DNA of 64,000 nucleotides from contig CAVQVM010000002.1 of assembly GCA_963717085.1 (NCBI GenBank), positions 434,001-498,000 of the forward strand, given 5' to 3'. Origin of the DNA: DASQUK01 sp963717085. GTDB lineage: Bacteria > Actinomycetota > Acidimicrobiia > Acidimicrobiales > VFJN01. The position numbers and the translations under genes are program-made. Of this stretch, positions 48,683 through 57,760 are shown one piece after another; within the stretch, counting starts at the first letter, position 1; each line of letters starts with the position of its first letter. The notes under the pieces were generated by a model. That model did not search any database and had not been told where the DNA came from. It was given only the letters and a program-made list of their open reading frames with translations.

Positions 48683-50967
48683 CGCGTCACCCCTGAGGCG
48701 CCGACGGCGCGCAGCGTCACCACGGGCACGATCACGATGAACATCGTCAGTGGCACGGCGACCGACGAGTCGTTGGCCACCAGACCGATGATCCCGAGCA
48801 CGGCCAGCCCTGCGGCGGCGGCCACCGTCGGGCGGTGTCGCTCACGGGCCGCGACGCGGGGCCCGACGCGACCCAGCGCCGCCAGCGTGGCGTAGACCCC
48901 CGCGGCGACGACCAGGGCGCTGACGGTCAGCCAGGCCGCCAGCTCGGCGCCACCCAGGCTCGCCTGCCAACGCCGGCTGAGGCTCTTGAAGAACGTGGTC
49001 CAGCGCCCCTCGAGCACGTGGTCGGCCAGCCTCGCCAGGTGGGTCTGCACGTCCTCGGGGCGCGCGGCGTCGATGAAGGCGAAGGCCAGCAGCGCCACTG
49101 CGGTCGCCAGGACCAGCGCCAGCGCCTCCCGCCATCCGATCCGGCGGCCCGCCAGCAGCAGGGCGGTGACGCCGAAGGCGGGGACCATGGCCGCGACGCC
49201 GCCCACGTCGGCACCAAGCATGGGGAGGCCTTCGAGCAGCAGGACCACGGCCAGCAGCCCGATCGCCAGGCCCAGGCCGCGTCGCCCGGTCCGGTCGACG
49301 ATGAGCGCCGCCAGCAGGATGGTGGCCGAGCCGAACAGGGCGAAGGCCAGGTTGCCGAGCCCGACGAACCTCCCCGCTACCGCCACCGAGTAGCCGAAGA
49401 CGGCGTTCACCTGGAGGGGCGCGCCGAGCGCCACGTCCACACCGATCGCCGCCACGATCACCGCAACCCCCACCGTCACACCGAGGCCGGGCCAGCGCCG
49501 CTCGACCCAGGCGGCTGCGGCCGCGATCAGGGCGGTGATCGCGACGAGGGCGGCGATGTAGCGCAGGGTGTCGGTCCCCACGGCCTCGACCCTGCCGACC
49601 AGGAAGGTGGCGGGCACGGCCGCGAGCACGCCGAATGCCGCAGCGGCCAGGACGCTCCGCGGCCGGGGGCCGAGGCGGCGCCGCTGCCACGTCGCCAGGG
49701 CCAGCCCCACCAGGGCCGTCACGATGACCGTCACCACTGCCGGGAGGACGCTGGCGCGGAAGTCGGCCTCGTCGGACGCGTCCCTCAGGCGCCCGATCCG
49801 ATCGCCGCCGGACGCCCCGCGCACCTGGAAGGCGCGGCCCTCGACCGTGTCCGGAGGCTCCTCGCCCAGCAGGGACAGGACAGAAGGCGCGACGTCGGCA
49901 AGCTGCACATAGCCGTTGCGACGGGTGGTGGCGGAACGCAGGAGCGCCGGGTCGACCCCGGGGCCACGCAGAGCGGCGATGCCCAGGCCCGGTGAGGAGG
50001 CCGACGCCACGGGCGACAGCAAGAGCACCGCGTCCCGCTCTGGATCGACGCGTTCGAGCAGTCGACCGAGCAGCGCATCGGCGTCGGCGAGCGCCCGGGA
50101 TCGCAGCGCGCGGCGTTGCGCGCCGGTGGCGCGGGGTGCGTACGCGTCCGCGCGGCTCAGGTCCGAGGCCTCGACCAGCACGACGCTTCGGTGGGCCGAG
50201 AACTGGTCACCACCAGTCCAGGCGCCGTCGAACGCAGCCAGCACCTGCTCGGGGTCGAGCCGGTGGCCGAACGGCGCTTCGGCGTCGTCGGCCAGCAGCG
50301 CGCGTCCGACCGTGCCGCTCGGCACGATTCCCTCCGAGTCGACCAGCGCGGTGGCGGCGCCGCGGGCGTAGGAGCCGTCGGGGGGCGGTTCGTCGCTCAC
50401 GAATCCCTCCGCGGCGTCGGCATTGGCGATCACCGCCCGATCGACGCCGGCGTCCGACAGCGCGTCGCCGAGCGTGCCGACGTCGGCCCCGAATGTCGAG
50501 TCGTCGTTGGCGTCGACGGCCGCGCCCATCCCCAGGTACGCGATGCCGGCGGGGACATAGCCCAGTCGTCGCTCGAGGATCTCGGCGGTCGGGACACCGC
50601 CGTAGGTCTCGTCGCGATCCACGGCCACCGCCGTGTCGACGAGCGGCGCCACGGCCCGGGTCCCAGCGCTCAGCGTCAGGTAGGCCTCGGTCGTGCTGGC
50701 GTCGTGCCGCCCGATCCGGGTCGAGACGTCACCGACGGCGGCGTCCTCGACGAACGCGGCCAGGTTCGCCATGTGTGCGTCGCGTACGTCGGACCAGCCC
50801 ACGCCCGGGAGGCTGACGATCAGGACCCTGTCGACCGCCTCGGGGCCGGCGTCGCCCCCACCGTCCCCGCAACCCACGAGGCCGAGGCCGAGCAATGCCA
50901 CCAGTGCGGCGGCCGACGCCCGGCTCCTGCTCGCACCGCGGTCAGCGCTCCCACGCCGCTCGCTCAC
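48679..50967 (-). CDS. large membrane lipoprotein paralog with AP-superfamily-like outer domain
   Basis: The GTG at 50967 is chosen because upstream in-frame codons lie in the 99-bp repeats; this gives 762 residues. The protein starts with a signal peptide and lipobox LGLVGC, then an outer domain with DRVLIVSLPGVGWSDVRD, AYLTLSAGTRA and LADVAPSVLSLLG, followed by about eleven transmembrane helices. Layout and motif order match the next gene, so the two are tandem paralogs, though sequences have diverged. The metal-binding DHG motif is missing here as well. It is the first gene after the repeat and is coupled to its paralog by an ATGA overlap. Confidence 0.75.
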   Translation of the reverse strand: MSERRGSADRGASRSRASAAALVALLGLGLVGCGDGGGDAGPEAVDRVLIVSLPGVGWSDVRDAHMANLAAFVEDAAVGDVSTRIGRHDASTTEAYLTLSAGTRAVAPLVDTAVAVDRDETYGGVPTAEILERRLGYVPAGIAYLGMGAAVDANDDSTFGADVGTLGDALSDAGVDRAVIANADAAEGFVSDEPPPDGSYARGAATALVDSEGIVPSGTVGRALLADDAEAPFGHRLDPEQVLAAFDGAWTGGDQFSAHRSVVLVEASDLSRADAYAPRATGAQRRALRSRALADADALLGRLLERVDPERDAVLLLSPVASASSPGLGIAALRGPGVDPALLRSATTRRNGYVQLADVAPSVLSLLGEEPPDTVEGRAFQVRGASGGDRIGRLRDASDEADFRASVLPAVVTVIVTALVGLALATWQRRRLGPRPRSVLAAAAFGVLAAVPATFLVGRVEAVGTDTLRYIAALVAITALIAAAAAWVERRWPGLGVTVGVAVIVAAIGVDVALGAPLQVNAVFGYSVAVAGRFVGLGNLAFALFGSATILLAALIVDRTGRRGLGLAIGLLAVVLLLEGLPMLGADVGGVAAMVPAFGVTALLLAGRRIGWREALALVLATAVALLAFAFIDAARPEDVQTHLARLADHVLEGRWTTFFKSLSRRWQASLGGAELAAWLTVSALVVAAGVYATLAALGRVGPRVAARERHRPTVAAAAGLAVLGIIGLVANDSSVAVPLTMFIVIVPVVTLRAVGASGVTR

Positions 50968-51192
50968 GCCGCGCCCTTGCTGGGGGCTGCGCCCCCCGAC
51001 CCCATCGCCATCCGGCTCGCTGGCGCTCGCGCGCCTGGCTGGCACTCGCTCGCTTCGCTCGCTCACGCCGCGCCCTTGCTGGGGGCTGCGCCCCCAGACC
51101 CCATCGCCATCCGGCTCGCTGGCGCTCGCGCGCCTGGCTGGCACTCGCTCGCTTCGCTCGCTCACGCACTCGCTCGCTTCGCTCGCTCACGC
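50962..51192. repeat. tandem 99-bp repeat (two copies plus a partial third) between murJ and the AP-like genes
   Basis: Copy 1 begins near 50962 and copy 2 near 51061, a 99-bp period with few differences; 27 bp of the unit are repeated again at 51167-51193. The unit contains the self-complementary GGGGGC-TGC-GCCCCC and CTCGCTCGCTTCGCTCG. In the minus-strand frame it reads SERSERVPARRASASEP, low-complexity and unlike secreted protein. The repeat overlaps the last codons of murJ and the start region of the AP-like gene. Confidence 0.85.
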
Positions 51193-52815
51193 CAGCACCT
51201 CCGGCGGGAGGGCAGGCGACTCCTCTAGCCCGTCAGACGCCACGGGCACGTCGGCAGCCGCCCGCTTGCTCAGGGCCGCCGGGACACCCAGCAACCGGTA
51301 GCCGGCAACCACGACACCGGCCCCGATGGCGACGATCACCATCACGGTCGCGAGCGCCGCCAGGCGGCCGGGATCGTCGCCGAGCACCGCCCCGCTCGCC
51401 GCCCACCCGCCGACGCCGGCGACGGCCGACACCAGGGCGATGCGTCCCAGGGCCGCCGGTCGCAGCGAGGCCGCCGTGCGGCGGGTGAGCCCCAGCGCCA
51501 GGACGCCGGCGCCCACGGTGTAGGCGATCGAATGGCCCAGCCCAAGCAACACGATGCGAGCGGTCCCGTCGACCAGGACCGCGCTCACGACCATGACCAC
51601 GACCCCGACCCCGGCGCTCACCAACGAGACGACGCCCGGCGTGCGGCTGTCACCCAGGGCGTAGTAGCCGCGGGCCAGGAGGAGGAAGGCGCTGTAGGCA
51701 TAGAGACCGACCGCAAGACCGGCCACGGCTGCCGCCAGGAGTTGGCCGTCGGTCTGGCCGAACTCCACGACCCGAAGGGCCGGCGAGGCCAGGGCGATCA
51801 TCGCCGCCGTCGCCGGCAGAACCAGCAGCGCCATGCGTTCCAGTGCCCATCGCAGGGAGGCCGCGACCTGGCGGCGCCCGGCGTCGCGCGCCTCCGTCAC
51901 CATCTCCGGGAGGATCGCCGTGTGGATGGGCTGGGCTAGGACGGCGTACGGCGCGAGGAAGATGACCCAGCCCACCTGGTAGGCGACCACGCCGCCCACG
52001 ACCCCGGCGGCGGTGACGATCGCGGCGCCCAGCAGCAGGCCGGCGCCCGTGTGCAGCACCACCCCCCAGCCGGAGTGGCGGAGCACGGCCCCCACCTGCG
52101 CGTCGCGCCCGGGCCAGCGCGGCCGTAGCCGGAATCCGGAGGCGGCCCCGGCGCCGAGCAGCACGCCCACGAACGCCAGCACGCCGCCGGTCCCGGCGGC
52201 CACCAGCAGCAGCTTCTCCGTGGTCGTGAGGTCGAGCCCAGGATCGGGTCCAGCCACCACGCGGAACAGGGCCAGGCACACCACCATGACCACGGTGTTG
52301 CCGATGGGCGCCGCCGCCGTGATGGCGAAGCGGCGCTTGGCGTAGAGCACCGCCGTGATGATCGTGCCGGCGGCGTAGAGCAGCACCTGTGGCACGAAGA
52401 ACCGCAACAGGAACGTGACCAGGTCCTGTTGGGCCGCCGCCACGTCGCTGGCGACGCCGATCGTCAGCGCCCGCGCCAGCAGGGGGGCGAACACCACCCC
52501 GATGACGACGATCGGTCCGAGGACGGCGAGCGCCACGCCGAGGACGCCGCCCGCCACCCGCTCGGCGCCGGGCTCGTCGTCACCATCGAGCAGCTGCACG
52601 AACGTGGGGACGAGCACGGCCGACAGCGCGCCGGCCGCCAACAGCTCGAACAACACGTTCGACACCGAGTTGGCGGACTGGAAGGCGTCGCCGAGCGACG
52701 TCGTGCCCAGCACGGCGGTCACCATCAGGACGCGCACGAACCCGAGGACCCGGGACACCGCCGTGACCGCACCCATCCCCGCCGCTGCCCGCGCGGTCCC
52801 TGACCTCGTGCTCAC
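51187..52815 (-). CDS. murJ: lipid II flippase MurJ (MviN family)
   Basis: MurJ flips lipid II, or in some bacteria other undecaprenyl-linked precursors, across the membrane. The 542-residue protein has about fourteen hydrophobic segments and family landmarks: AVTAVSRVLGFVRVLMVTAVLGTTSLGDAFQSANSVSN at the start, ELLAAGALSAVLVPTFVQ, and the later LRWALERMALLVLPATAAM and YSAFLLLARGYYALGDSRTP. The GTG start overlaps the mctB stop as GTGA. In M. tuberculosis murJ is elsewhere, so its presence between mctB and pyrG is a local insertion. It may be a second MurJ-like flippase serving the adjoining module, or the only one. Confidence 0.9.
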   Translation of the reverse strand: MSTRSGTARAAAGMGAVTAVSRVLGFVRVLMVTAVLGTTSLGDAFQSANSVSNVLFELLAAGALSAVLVPTFVQLLDGDDEPGAERVAGGVLGVALAVLGPIVVIGVVFAPLLARALTIGVASDVAAAQQDLVTFLLRFFVPQVLLYAAGTIITAVLYAKRRFAITAAAPIGNTVVMVVCLALFRVVAGPDPGLDLTTTEKLLLVAAGTGGVLAFVGVLLGAGAASGFRLRPRWPGRDAQVGAVLRHSGWGVVLHTGAGLLLGAAIVTAAGVVGGVVAYQVGWVIFLAPYAVLAQPIHTAILPEMVTEARDAGRRQVAASLRWALERMALLVLPATAAMIALASPALRVVEFGQTDGQLLAAAVAGLAVGLYAYSAFLLLARGYYALGDSRTPGVVSLVSAGVGVVVMVVSAVLVDGTARIVLLGLGHSIAYTVGAGVLALGLTRRTAASLRPAALGRIALVSAVAGVGGWAASGAVLGDDPGRLAALATVMVIVAIGAGVVVAGYRLLGVPAALSKRAAADVPVASDGLEESPALPPEVLA

Positions 52816-53861
52816 GAGCCGCTCTCCGCGTCCTCCACGGGCGGCAGCAGCTCGGTCCCGTCCTCGGTGCCGTAGTGCCCGATCCGCGGGGCGCCCGGTT
52901 GCGCGTCGACGAGCGCGAGCACGGTCGCGACCCGCCCCGACACCCGGTCGAGATCGTCGACCGTCGATACGTACTGGGACAGGTCGCCGTCGTCACGGAT
53001 GACATCGACGAGTCGTTCGGCTGGCGGGTCGTCGCCGTCGATCTGATCCTCCGGAACGCGCGACGGCTCGACGGCGACCACCGGGGCCGGCTGGTCGTCG
53101 GAGGTGAGGTCGGTCAGCACCGGCATCAGCGCGTCGCCGAGCGGCACCGACGCATCGGGGCCCGACACCACCACGATCCGCAGGCCCGAGGCCGGCAGGC
53201 GGACGACGTCGCCGCCACCGTCGGGGACGTCGTAGTCGACGAATTCGGCCTCGCGGAGCCGCGCTAGCAGCTCGGGCTCCGCCGGCGCAGCCTGCGGAGC
53301 CTGCCCGGTGCCCACCCCGGCGCCGGCGCCCGCCGAGCCCGAGTTGGCCGGCAGATCGATGGCGCCGTAGAGCACGTCGGCCAGCTGCGTGGCCAGGTTG
53401 TTGCGGAGCCGGCCGGTGTCGTCAGTGCTGAGATCGAGGGCCTCGGCCAGCTGCGCGACCTCGTCGTCGTCGTCGAGCAACAGCCGGTCGGTCAGCCACC
53501 AGGTGCCCATCACGTCGGCATCCGCCTGGTCGAGTGCGGTGGTGACCCGCTCCACCAGCCCTTCGTCGATCCCGCGCGGGGCCACGACCAGCACCGGTTG
53601 CCCGAGGAGCTGCCCGTCGAACAGCCGCGCCCCGAGCTGCTCGTCGAGGCCACCCGCCTCCTCGTCGAACGCCTCAAGCTGCCCGCGGAGCTCCGCATTG
53701 CGCTCGCCCGCGCGATCGAGGTCGTGCTCGAGCTCCTCGAGGTCGCCCTTGAGCTGGTCCTCCAAGGCGTCGTCCAGGAAGGTGGTGCCGAGAAGGAGCC
53801 CGACGCCGAGGGCGAGGAACACGGCGGTGAGCGAGACGAGGTGGAAACGGAAGTTGATCAT
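52812..53861 (-). CDS. mctB: copper transporter MctB-like outer membrane-associated protein
   Basis: The ATG at 53861 overlaps the steA stop as TGATG and gives 349 residues. It has one transmembrane segment at about 8-26 (LVSLTAVFLALGVGLLLGT), then a coiled-coil (about 30-75) and a soluble domain that ends in HYGTEDGTELLPP. This is the PF11382 (MctB) layout; in M. tuberculosis MctB keeps cytoplasmic copper low. The middle has low-complexity Gly/Ala insertions. In actinobacteria the gene follows steA, as here. The link with copper is from the family, not from visible metal motifs. Confidence 0.83.
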   Translation of the reverse strand: MINFRFHLVSLTAVFLALGVGLLLGTTFLDDALEDQLKGDLEELEHDLDRAGERNAELRGQLEAFDEEAGGLDEQLGARLFDGQLLGQPVLVVAPRGIDEGLVERVTTALDQADADVMGTWWLTDRLLLDDDDEVAQLAEALDLSTDDTGRLRNNLATQLADVLYGAIDLPANSGSAGAGAGVGTGQAPQAAPAEPELLARLREAEFVDYDVPDGGGDVVRLPASGLRIVVVSGPDASVPLGDALMPVLTDLTSDDQPAPVVAVEPSRVPEDQIDGDDPPAERLVDVIRDDGDLSQYVSTVDDLDRVSGRVATVLALVDAQPGAPRIGHYGTEDGTELLPPVEDAESGS

Positions 53862-55204
53862 CAACCGGAGATGAGCGATCGCCAGAAGGCGCGGAGCCAC
53901 AGCCGGACCGGCTCGGACAGCATGAGCGCCACCACCAGGGTGAAGACGGCAGCCGCAAGCATCCACACCAGGTCCCAGGTGCGGACCGAGTGCCGGTACA
54001 GGCGACTCACGCCCTTGGCATCGACCAGGGTCGACCCCACCTTCATGCGCACGAGGAACGTCGAGGCCATCCCCGCCCGGCCCTTGTCGAGAAACTCGAG
54101 CATGCTGCTGTGGGCGCCGACCGCGACCATGAGCTCCGCACCCTCCTGGTACGCCAGGAGCATCGCCACGTCCTCGCTCGTTCCGGGGGCCGAGAACACG
54201 CTGTAGGCCAGCCCGAGGTCGTCGAGCCGCTTGCCCCCCGGTGCCCGCCCGTCGGTGTAGCCGTGGACGATGAGCTGGGCGCCGCAGCGCATGGCGTCCT
54301 CGGACACGGAGTCGAAGTCGCCGATGATGAGGTCGGGCACTGCCCCGATCGCGAGCAGCGCGTCCGCACCGCCGTCGACGCCGACGAGCACCGGCCGCAA
54401 CTCCCGCAGGTAGCCGGACTGCCGGAGCAGGCGGAGGTCCTCCTTGTAGTCGATGCCCCGCACGACGATGAGCACGTGCCGGCCCTTGATGCGGAAGTCG
54501 AGGTCGGGCACGTCGAGCTCGTCGATCAGCAGGTCGATCTCCTGGCGCACGTAGTCGGCGGTGTTGACCGCGAACCGCTCCAACTCGGGACCCAGGTTGC
54601 TGCGGGCGTCGTCGATGGCGGCGTCGACGCGCTCGATCAACTGGCGCGTTCCCCGCGCCACCACCGTGCCGCCCACGACCACCCGGTCGCCGTCGACGGT
54701 GACGGGCGCACCCTCGACCACGGCGTCCATGACCTCGTCGCCGGCGTCGTCGACCAGCGGGATGCCCGCACGGCACAGCAACAGCGGCCCCACGTTGGGA
54801 TAGCGGCCCGTGATCGACGGCGAGGCGTTCACGACGGCGGCGGGCGCAGCTTCGACCAGCGTCTCCGCCGCCACCCGGTCGAGGTCGGGATGGTCGATCA
54901 CCGCCACGTCCCCGGGCCGGAGCCGCTTGACCAGCCGCTTGGTGCGGCGATCGACCCGGGCGACGCCGCTTATGGCGCGGGCGGCGTCGGTGGCCTCGCG
55001 GCGGCGCGCGTTCCGCCGCCGGCGCCGCGAGGCCCGGTGGCTGAGGGCGCCGGCCGCACGGGCCCCGGTCGCACGCGCGCCGGTCCAACGGTCGCGGGCC
55101 GCACGCGTCCTGGTCGCAGGCGCGTCGGTCCCGTCGACGCCGTCGCCCGAATCGGCCGTGCGGTCGACGGCGCCCTCGACGTTGTCCCCATCGGCCAGCG
55201 CCAC
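53861..55204 (-). CDS. steA: SteA-like cytokinetic ring protein
   Basis: SteA forms a complex with SteB at the division septum in corynebacteria. The 447-residue protein has a basic, low-complexity N-terminus (about 1-80), a central thiamine pyrophosphokinase-like fold (LVGVDGGADALLAIGAVPDLIIGDFDSVSEDAM), and a C-terminal membrane helix (about 410-432) followed by a short tail. The core segments RLVKRLRPGDVAVIDHPDLDRVAAE and RQEIDLLIDELDVPDLDFRIKGRHVLIVVRG match SteA. The GTG start is one nt after the recN stop (TGACGTG). It is followed by mctB in the conserved order. Confidence 0.88.
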   Translation of the reverse strand: MALADGDNVEGAVDRTADSGDGVDGTDAPATRTRAARDRWTGARATGARAAGALSHRASRRRRRNARRREATDAARAISGVARVDRRTKRLVKRLRPGDVAVIDHPDLDRVAAETLVEAAPAAVVNASPSITGRYPNVGPLLLCRAGIPLVDDAGDEVMDAVVEGAPVTVDGDRVVVGGTVVARGTRQLIERVDAAIDDARSNLGPELERFAVNTADYVRQEIDLLIDELDVPDLDFRIKGRHVLIVVRGIDYKEDLRLLRQSGYLRELRPVLVGVDGGADALLAIGAVPDLIIGDFDSVSEDAMRCGAQLIVHGYTDGRAPGGKRLDDLGLAYSVFSAPGTSEDVAMLLAYQEGAELMVAVGAHSSMLEFLDKGRAGMASTFLVRMKVGSTLVDAKGVSRLYRHSVRTWDLVWMLAAAVFTLVVALMLSEPVRLWLRAFWRSLISG

Positions 55205-55205
55205 G

Positions 55206-56882
55206 TCAGCCCCCCCGCTCCGCGGCCGCGGTCGTCAGCAGCTCCGCAGCGTGGACACGGGCGGCGTCGCTGTCGGGCTGGCCCGAGAGCATGCGCGACA
55301 GCTCGACGACCCGCTCGGGCTCGGCGAGCACGCTCGCGTGGGCGACGGTTGTCGACTCGTCGCTCTGCTTCGTCACCCGCACCTGGGCGTCGGCGTAGGC
55401 GGCGACCTGCGGCAGGTGGGTCACGACGAACACCTGATGCGGTTGATCGGCCAGCCGGGCCAGCGACCGACCGACGGCGACCGCGGCGGCGCCGCCGATG
55501 CCGGCGTCGACCTCGTCGAACACCAGTGTGGGTGGCGCAGCGGTGAGCACGAGGCGCAACGCGAGCATGGTCCGCGCCAGCTCGCCACCTGAGGCGACCT
55601 TGGCCAGTGGGAGCGGCGGCGTTCCCGGGTTGGTGGCGAGCCGCAGCTCGACGTCGTCGCCGGGGTCGTCGCCGCTCACCACCACCTCGACCTGCGCCTT
55701 GGGCAGGGCCAACTCGGCCAGGTGGGACTGCACCTCGGCCGCCAGCAGGGGCGCCGCGTCCCGGCGGGCGGCCGCCACCTTCGCCGCGGCCTCGGCTTCG
55801 GCGGCGCGTGCGGCGGTGAGGCGGGCGTCGAGCTCGGCCGCCCGGCGGTCGTGGTCCTCGAGCTCACCCAACCTGACCCGGAGCCGGTCGCCCTCGACCA
55901 AGACGTCGGCCAGCGTCTCGCCGTACTTGCGCCGCAGATCGTGCAGGAGCTGCCGGCGTTCGCGCACCTGGGTGAGGCGTTCCGGGTCCTCGTCGATCGC
56001 CTCACCGGCGGCCCGCAGCTCGCCCGCCACGTCGCTCAGCTCGGCCGCCAACGTCCGCAACCGCGTCTCGGCATCACCAAAGGGCGCGCGCCCCGCCAAG
56101 AGCGCCAGCGCCGAGCCGACGGCATCGGCGGCCGACGTGGAGGCCTCGGGCGCGCCTCCGGTGCCGTCCCCGCTGAGCAGCATGACCGCACCGGAGGCCG
56201 CCTCGCGGTGCGCGGTGGCATCGGCCAGCTCGTCCTCCAGTCGCTCCAGCTCGGCGTCCTCGTCCGGACCGGTGATGGCGGCGGCGTCGATGTCGGCGAC
56301 CTGGTAGCGCAGGAGGTCCAGTTCGCGGGCCCGCGCCCGCTCGTCGCCGCCCATCTGGCCGAGCTCGGCGAGTACGGCGCCGATCTCCTGCCGGGCGGCC
56401 TGCAGCGGTCCGAGGTCGACCCGGCCGAACCGGTCGAGCGCTTCGCGCTGCGTGGCCGCGTGCAACAAGGACTGGTGAGCGTGCTGGCCGTGGAGATCGA
56501 CCAGCTCTGCGCCCGCCGCTGCGAGCTCGCCGGCCGTCGCCAGCCGCCCGTCGATGTAGGCCCGACTCCGCCCCGATCGGGGGATGGCCCGCGCCAGTAC
56601 GATCTCGTCTCCCGCCTCGCCGGCGGCGTCGCGGCCGTGGTCGCCGCCGCCCGCGCTCCGTGCGCCACCGGGCCGGACGAATCGGCCCTCGACCCATGCA
56701 GCGTCGGCTCCGGACCGGACCAGCACTGGGTCGGCGCGTCCGCCGACCAGGAGCTCGATGGCGTCGACGACGAGGGTCTTGCCGGCCCCGGTCTCGCCGG
56801 TGAGCGCCGTCATCCCCGGGCCGAGGAGCAGGCGCAGCTCGGCGATGACCCCGAGATCGCGGACGGCCAGTTCGAGGATCAC
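55206..56882 (-). CDS. recN: DNA repair protein RecN
   Basis: RecN is an SMC-like ATPase in double-strand break repair. The 558-residue protein has Walker A GETGAGKT at 29-36, long coiled-coil arms (about 150-360), and a C-terminal ABC signature and Walker B region (VASGGELARTMLALRLVL, then LVFDEVDAGIGGAAAVAVG). An SMC-type final segment (FVVTHLPQVAAYAD) is present. All ATPase motifs are intact. The GTG start follows nadK by 8 nt, and the stop is coupled to steA. This fits the usual actinobacterial order tlyA-nadK-recN-steA-mctB. Confidence 0.94.
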   Translation of the reverse strand: MILELAVRDLGVIAELRLLLGPGMTALTGETGAGKTLVVDAIELLVGGRADPVLVRSGADAAWVEGRFVRPGGARSAGGGDHGRDAAGEAGDEIVLARAIPRSGRSRAYIDGRLATAGELAAAGAELVDLHGQHAHQSLLHAATQREALDRFGRVDLGPLQAARQEIGAVLAELGQMGGDERARARELDLLRYQVADIDAAAITGPDEDAELERLEDELADATAHREAASGAVMLLSGDGTGGAPEASTSAADAVGSALALLAGRAPFGDAETRLRTLAAELSDVAGELRAAGEAIDEDPERLTQVRERRQLLHDLRRKYGETLADVLVEGDRLRVRLGELEDHDRRAAELDARLTAARAAEAEAAAKVAAARRDAAPLLAAEVQSHLAELALPKAQVEVVVSGDDPGDDVELRLATNPGTPPLPLAKVASGGELARTMLALRLVLTAAPPTLVFDEVDAGIGGAAAVAVGRSLARLADQPHQVFVVTHLPQVAAYADAQVRVTKQSDESTTVAHASVLAEPERVVELSRMLSGQPDSDAARVHAAELLTTAAAERGG

Positions 56883-56890
56883 CCGGTCAC

Positions 56891-57745
56891 CTAGCGGTCG
56901 CTCAGGCCGAACTTGGTCTTGAGGATGTGCAGGAAGTCCCGTGGCCCGAAGGTGATGAAGCGCGCCGACTCGCGCGCGCCGGTGGCCCGGACGGCGTCAC
57001 CCGGACGCAGGGTCCCGAGGTTGGAACCGTCGACCGACAGCGTGGCGGCTCGGTCGTCCAAGACCTCAATGCGCACCGTGGCGGTGGGAGGCAGCACGAG
57101 GGAGCGGTCGAAGAGCATGTGCGGTGACACCGGTGTCATCAGCAGGCAGCGATGGGTCGGCTCGACAATGGGTCCCCGAGCCGAGAAGGCGTAGGCCGTC
57201 GACCCCGTGGGGGTGGCGACGATCAGGCCGTCAGCAGCGTACGGGGTGAAGGTCTCACCGTCGACGCTGACGCCCAGCCGGACGGTGTGGCCCATCGGCG
57301 TCTTCTCGAGCACCGCTTCGTTGAGGGCAAGGTGGACGTTGGCCTCGAAGCCTGCGGCCTCGACCGTGACGGCCAGCAGCATCCGTTCCTCGACGTCGTA
57401 CGAACCGGCGAGGAACCGCTTGAGCGCCAGGCGCACGCCGGCCGGTTCCACCTCTGTGAGGTACCCCAGTTGGCCCACGTTGACCCCGATGACCGGCACG
57501 TCCTCGGCCGCCACCAGGTCGACCGTGCGGAGCATGGTTCCGTCGCCACCCAGACTGACGGCGACGTCGAGGCCCCGAGCGAAGTCGGCCTCGGCGCTGC
57601 CGACGTCGGTCAGCCCGGCGATGGCGGCATCGTGCAGCGGCAGGCGGACCGCGTGTCCCCGCTCGCGCAGCCACGCGGCGGCGTCACGCGCCAGTTCGGC
57701 AGCCTGGTCGCGTTCGTGATGGACGATGATCCCGACGGTGGCCAC
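56891..57745 (-). CDS. nadK: NAD kinase
   Basis: NadK phosphorylates NAD to NADP. The 284-residue protein has GGDGTMLR (GGDGT at 66-70), NVGQLGYLTEVE, NEAVLEKTPMGHTVRLGV and TPTGSTAYAFSARGPIVEP, the conserved NAD-binding and catalytic segments. The start is a GTG 15 nt after the tlyA stop, with GAGGGTG upstream as a weak ribosome site. Length and motifs are normal. It is in the operon tlyA-nadK-recN-steA-mctB. Confidence 0.95.
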   Translation of the reverse strand: MATVGIIVHHERDQAAELARDAAAWLRERGHAVRLPLHDAAIAGLTDVGSAEADFARGLDVAVSLGGDGTMLRTVDLVAAEDVPVIGVNVGQLGYLTEVEPAGVRLALKRFLAGSYDVEERMLLAVTVEAAGFEANVHLALNEAVLEKTPMGHTVRLGVSVDGETFTPYAADGLIVATPTGSTAYAFSARGPIVEPTHRCLLMTPVSPHMLFDRSLVLPPTATVRIEVLDDRAATLSVDGSNLGTLRPGDAVRATGARESARFITFGPRDFLHILKTKFGLSDR

Positions 57746-57760
57746 GGCGGCACTACACCC

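Noticed and set aside
50962..51192. CRISPR array
   Set aside because: The repeats are 99 bp, directly tandem and have no spacers, and no cas genes are present.
53862..55088. Upstream extension of the mctB frame across steA
   Set aside because: Composition is Arg/Gly/Ala-rich shadow of steA; the ATG at 53861 starts a clean membrane segment.
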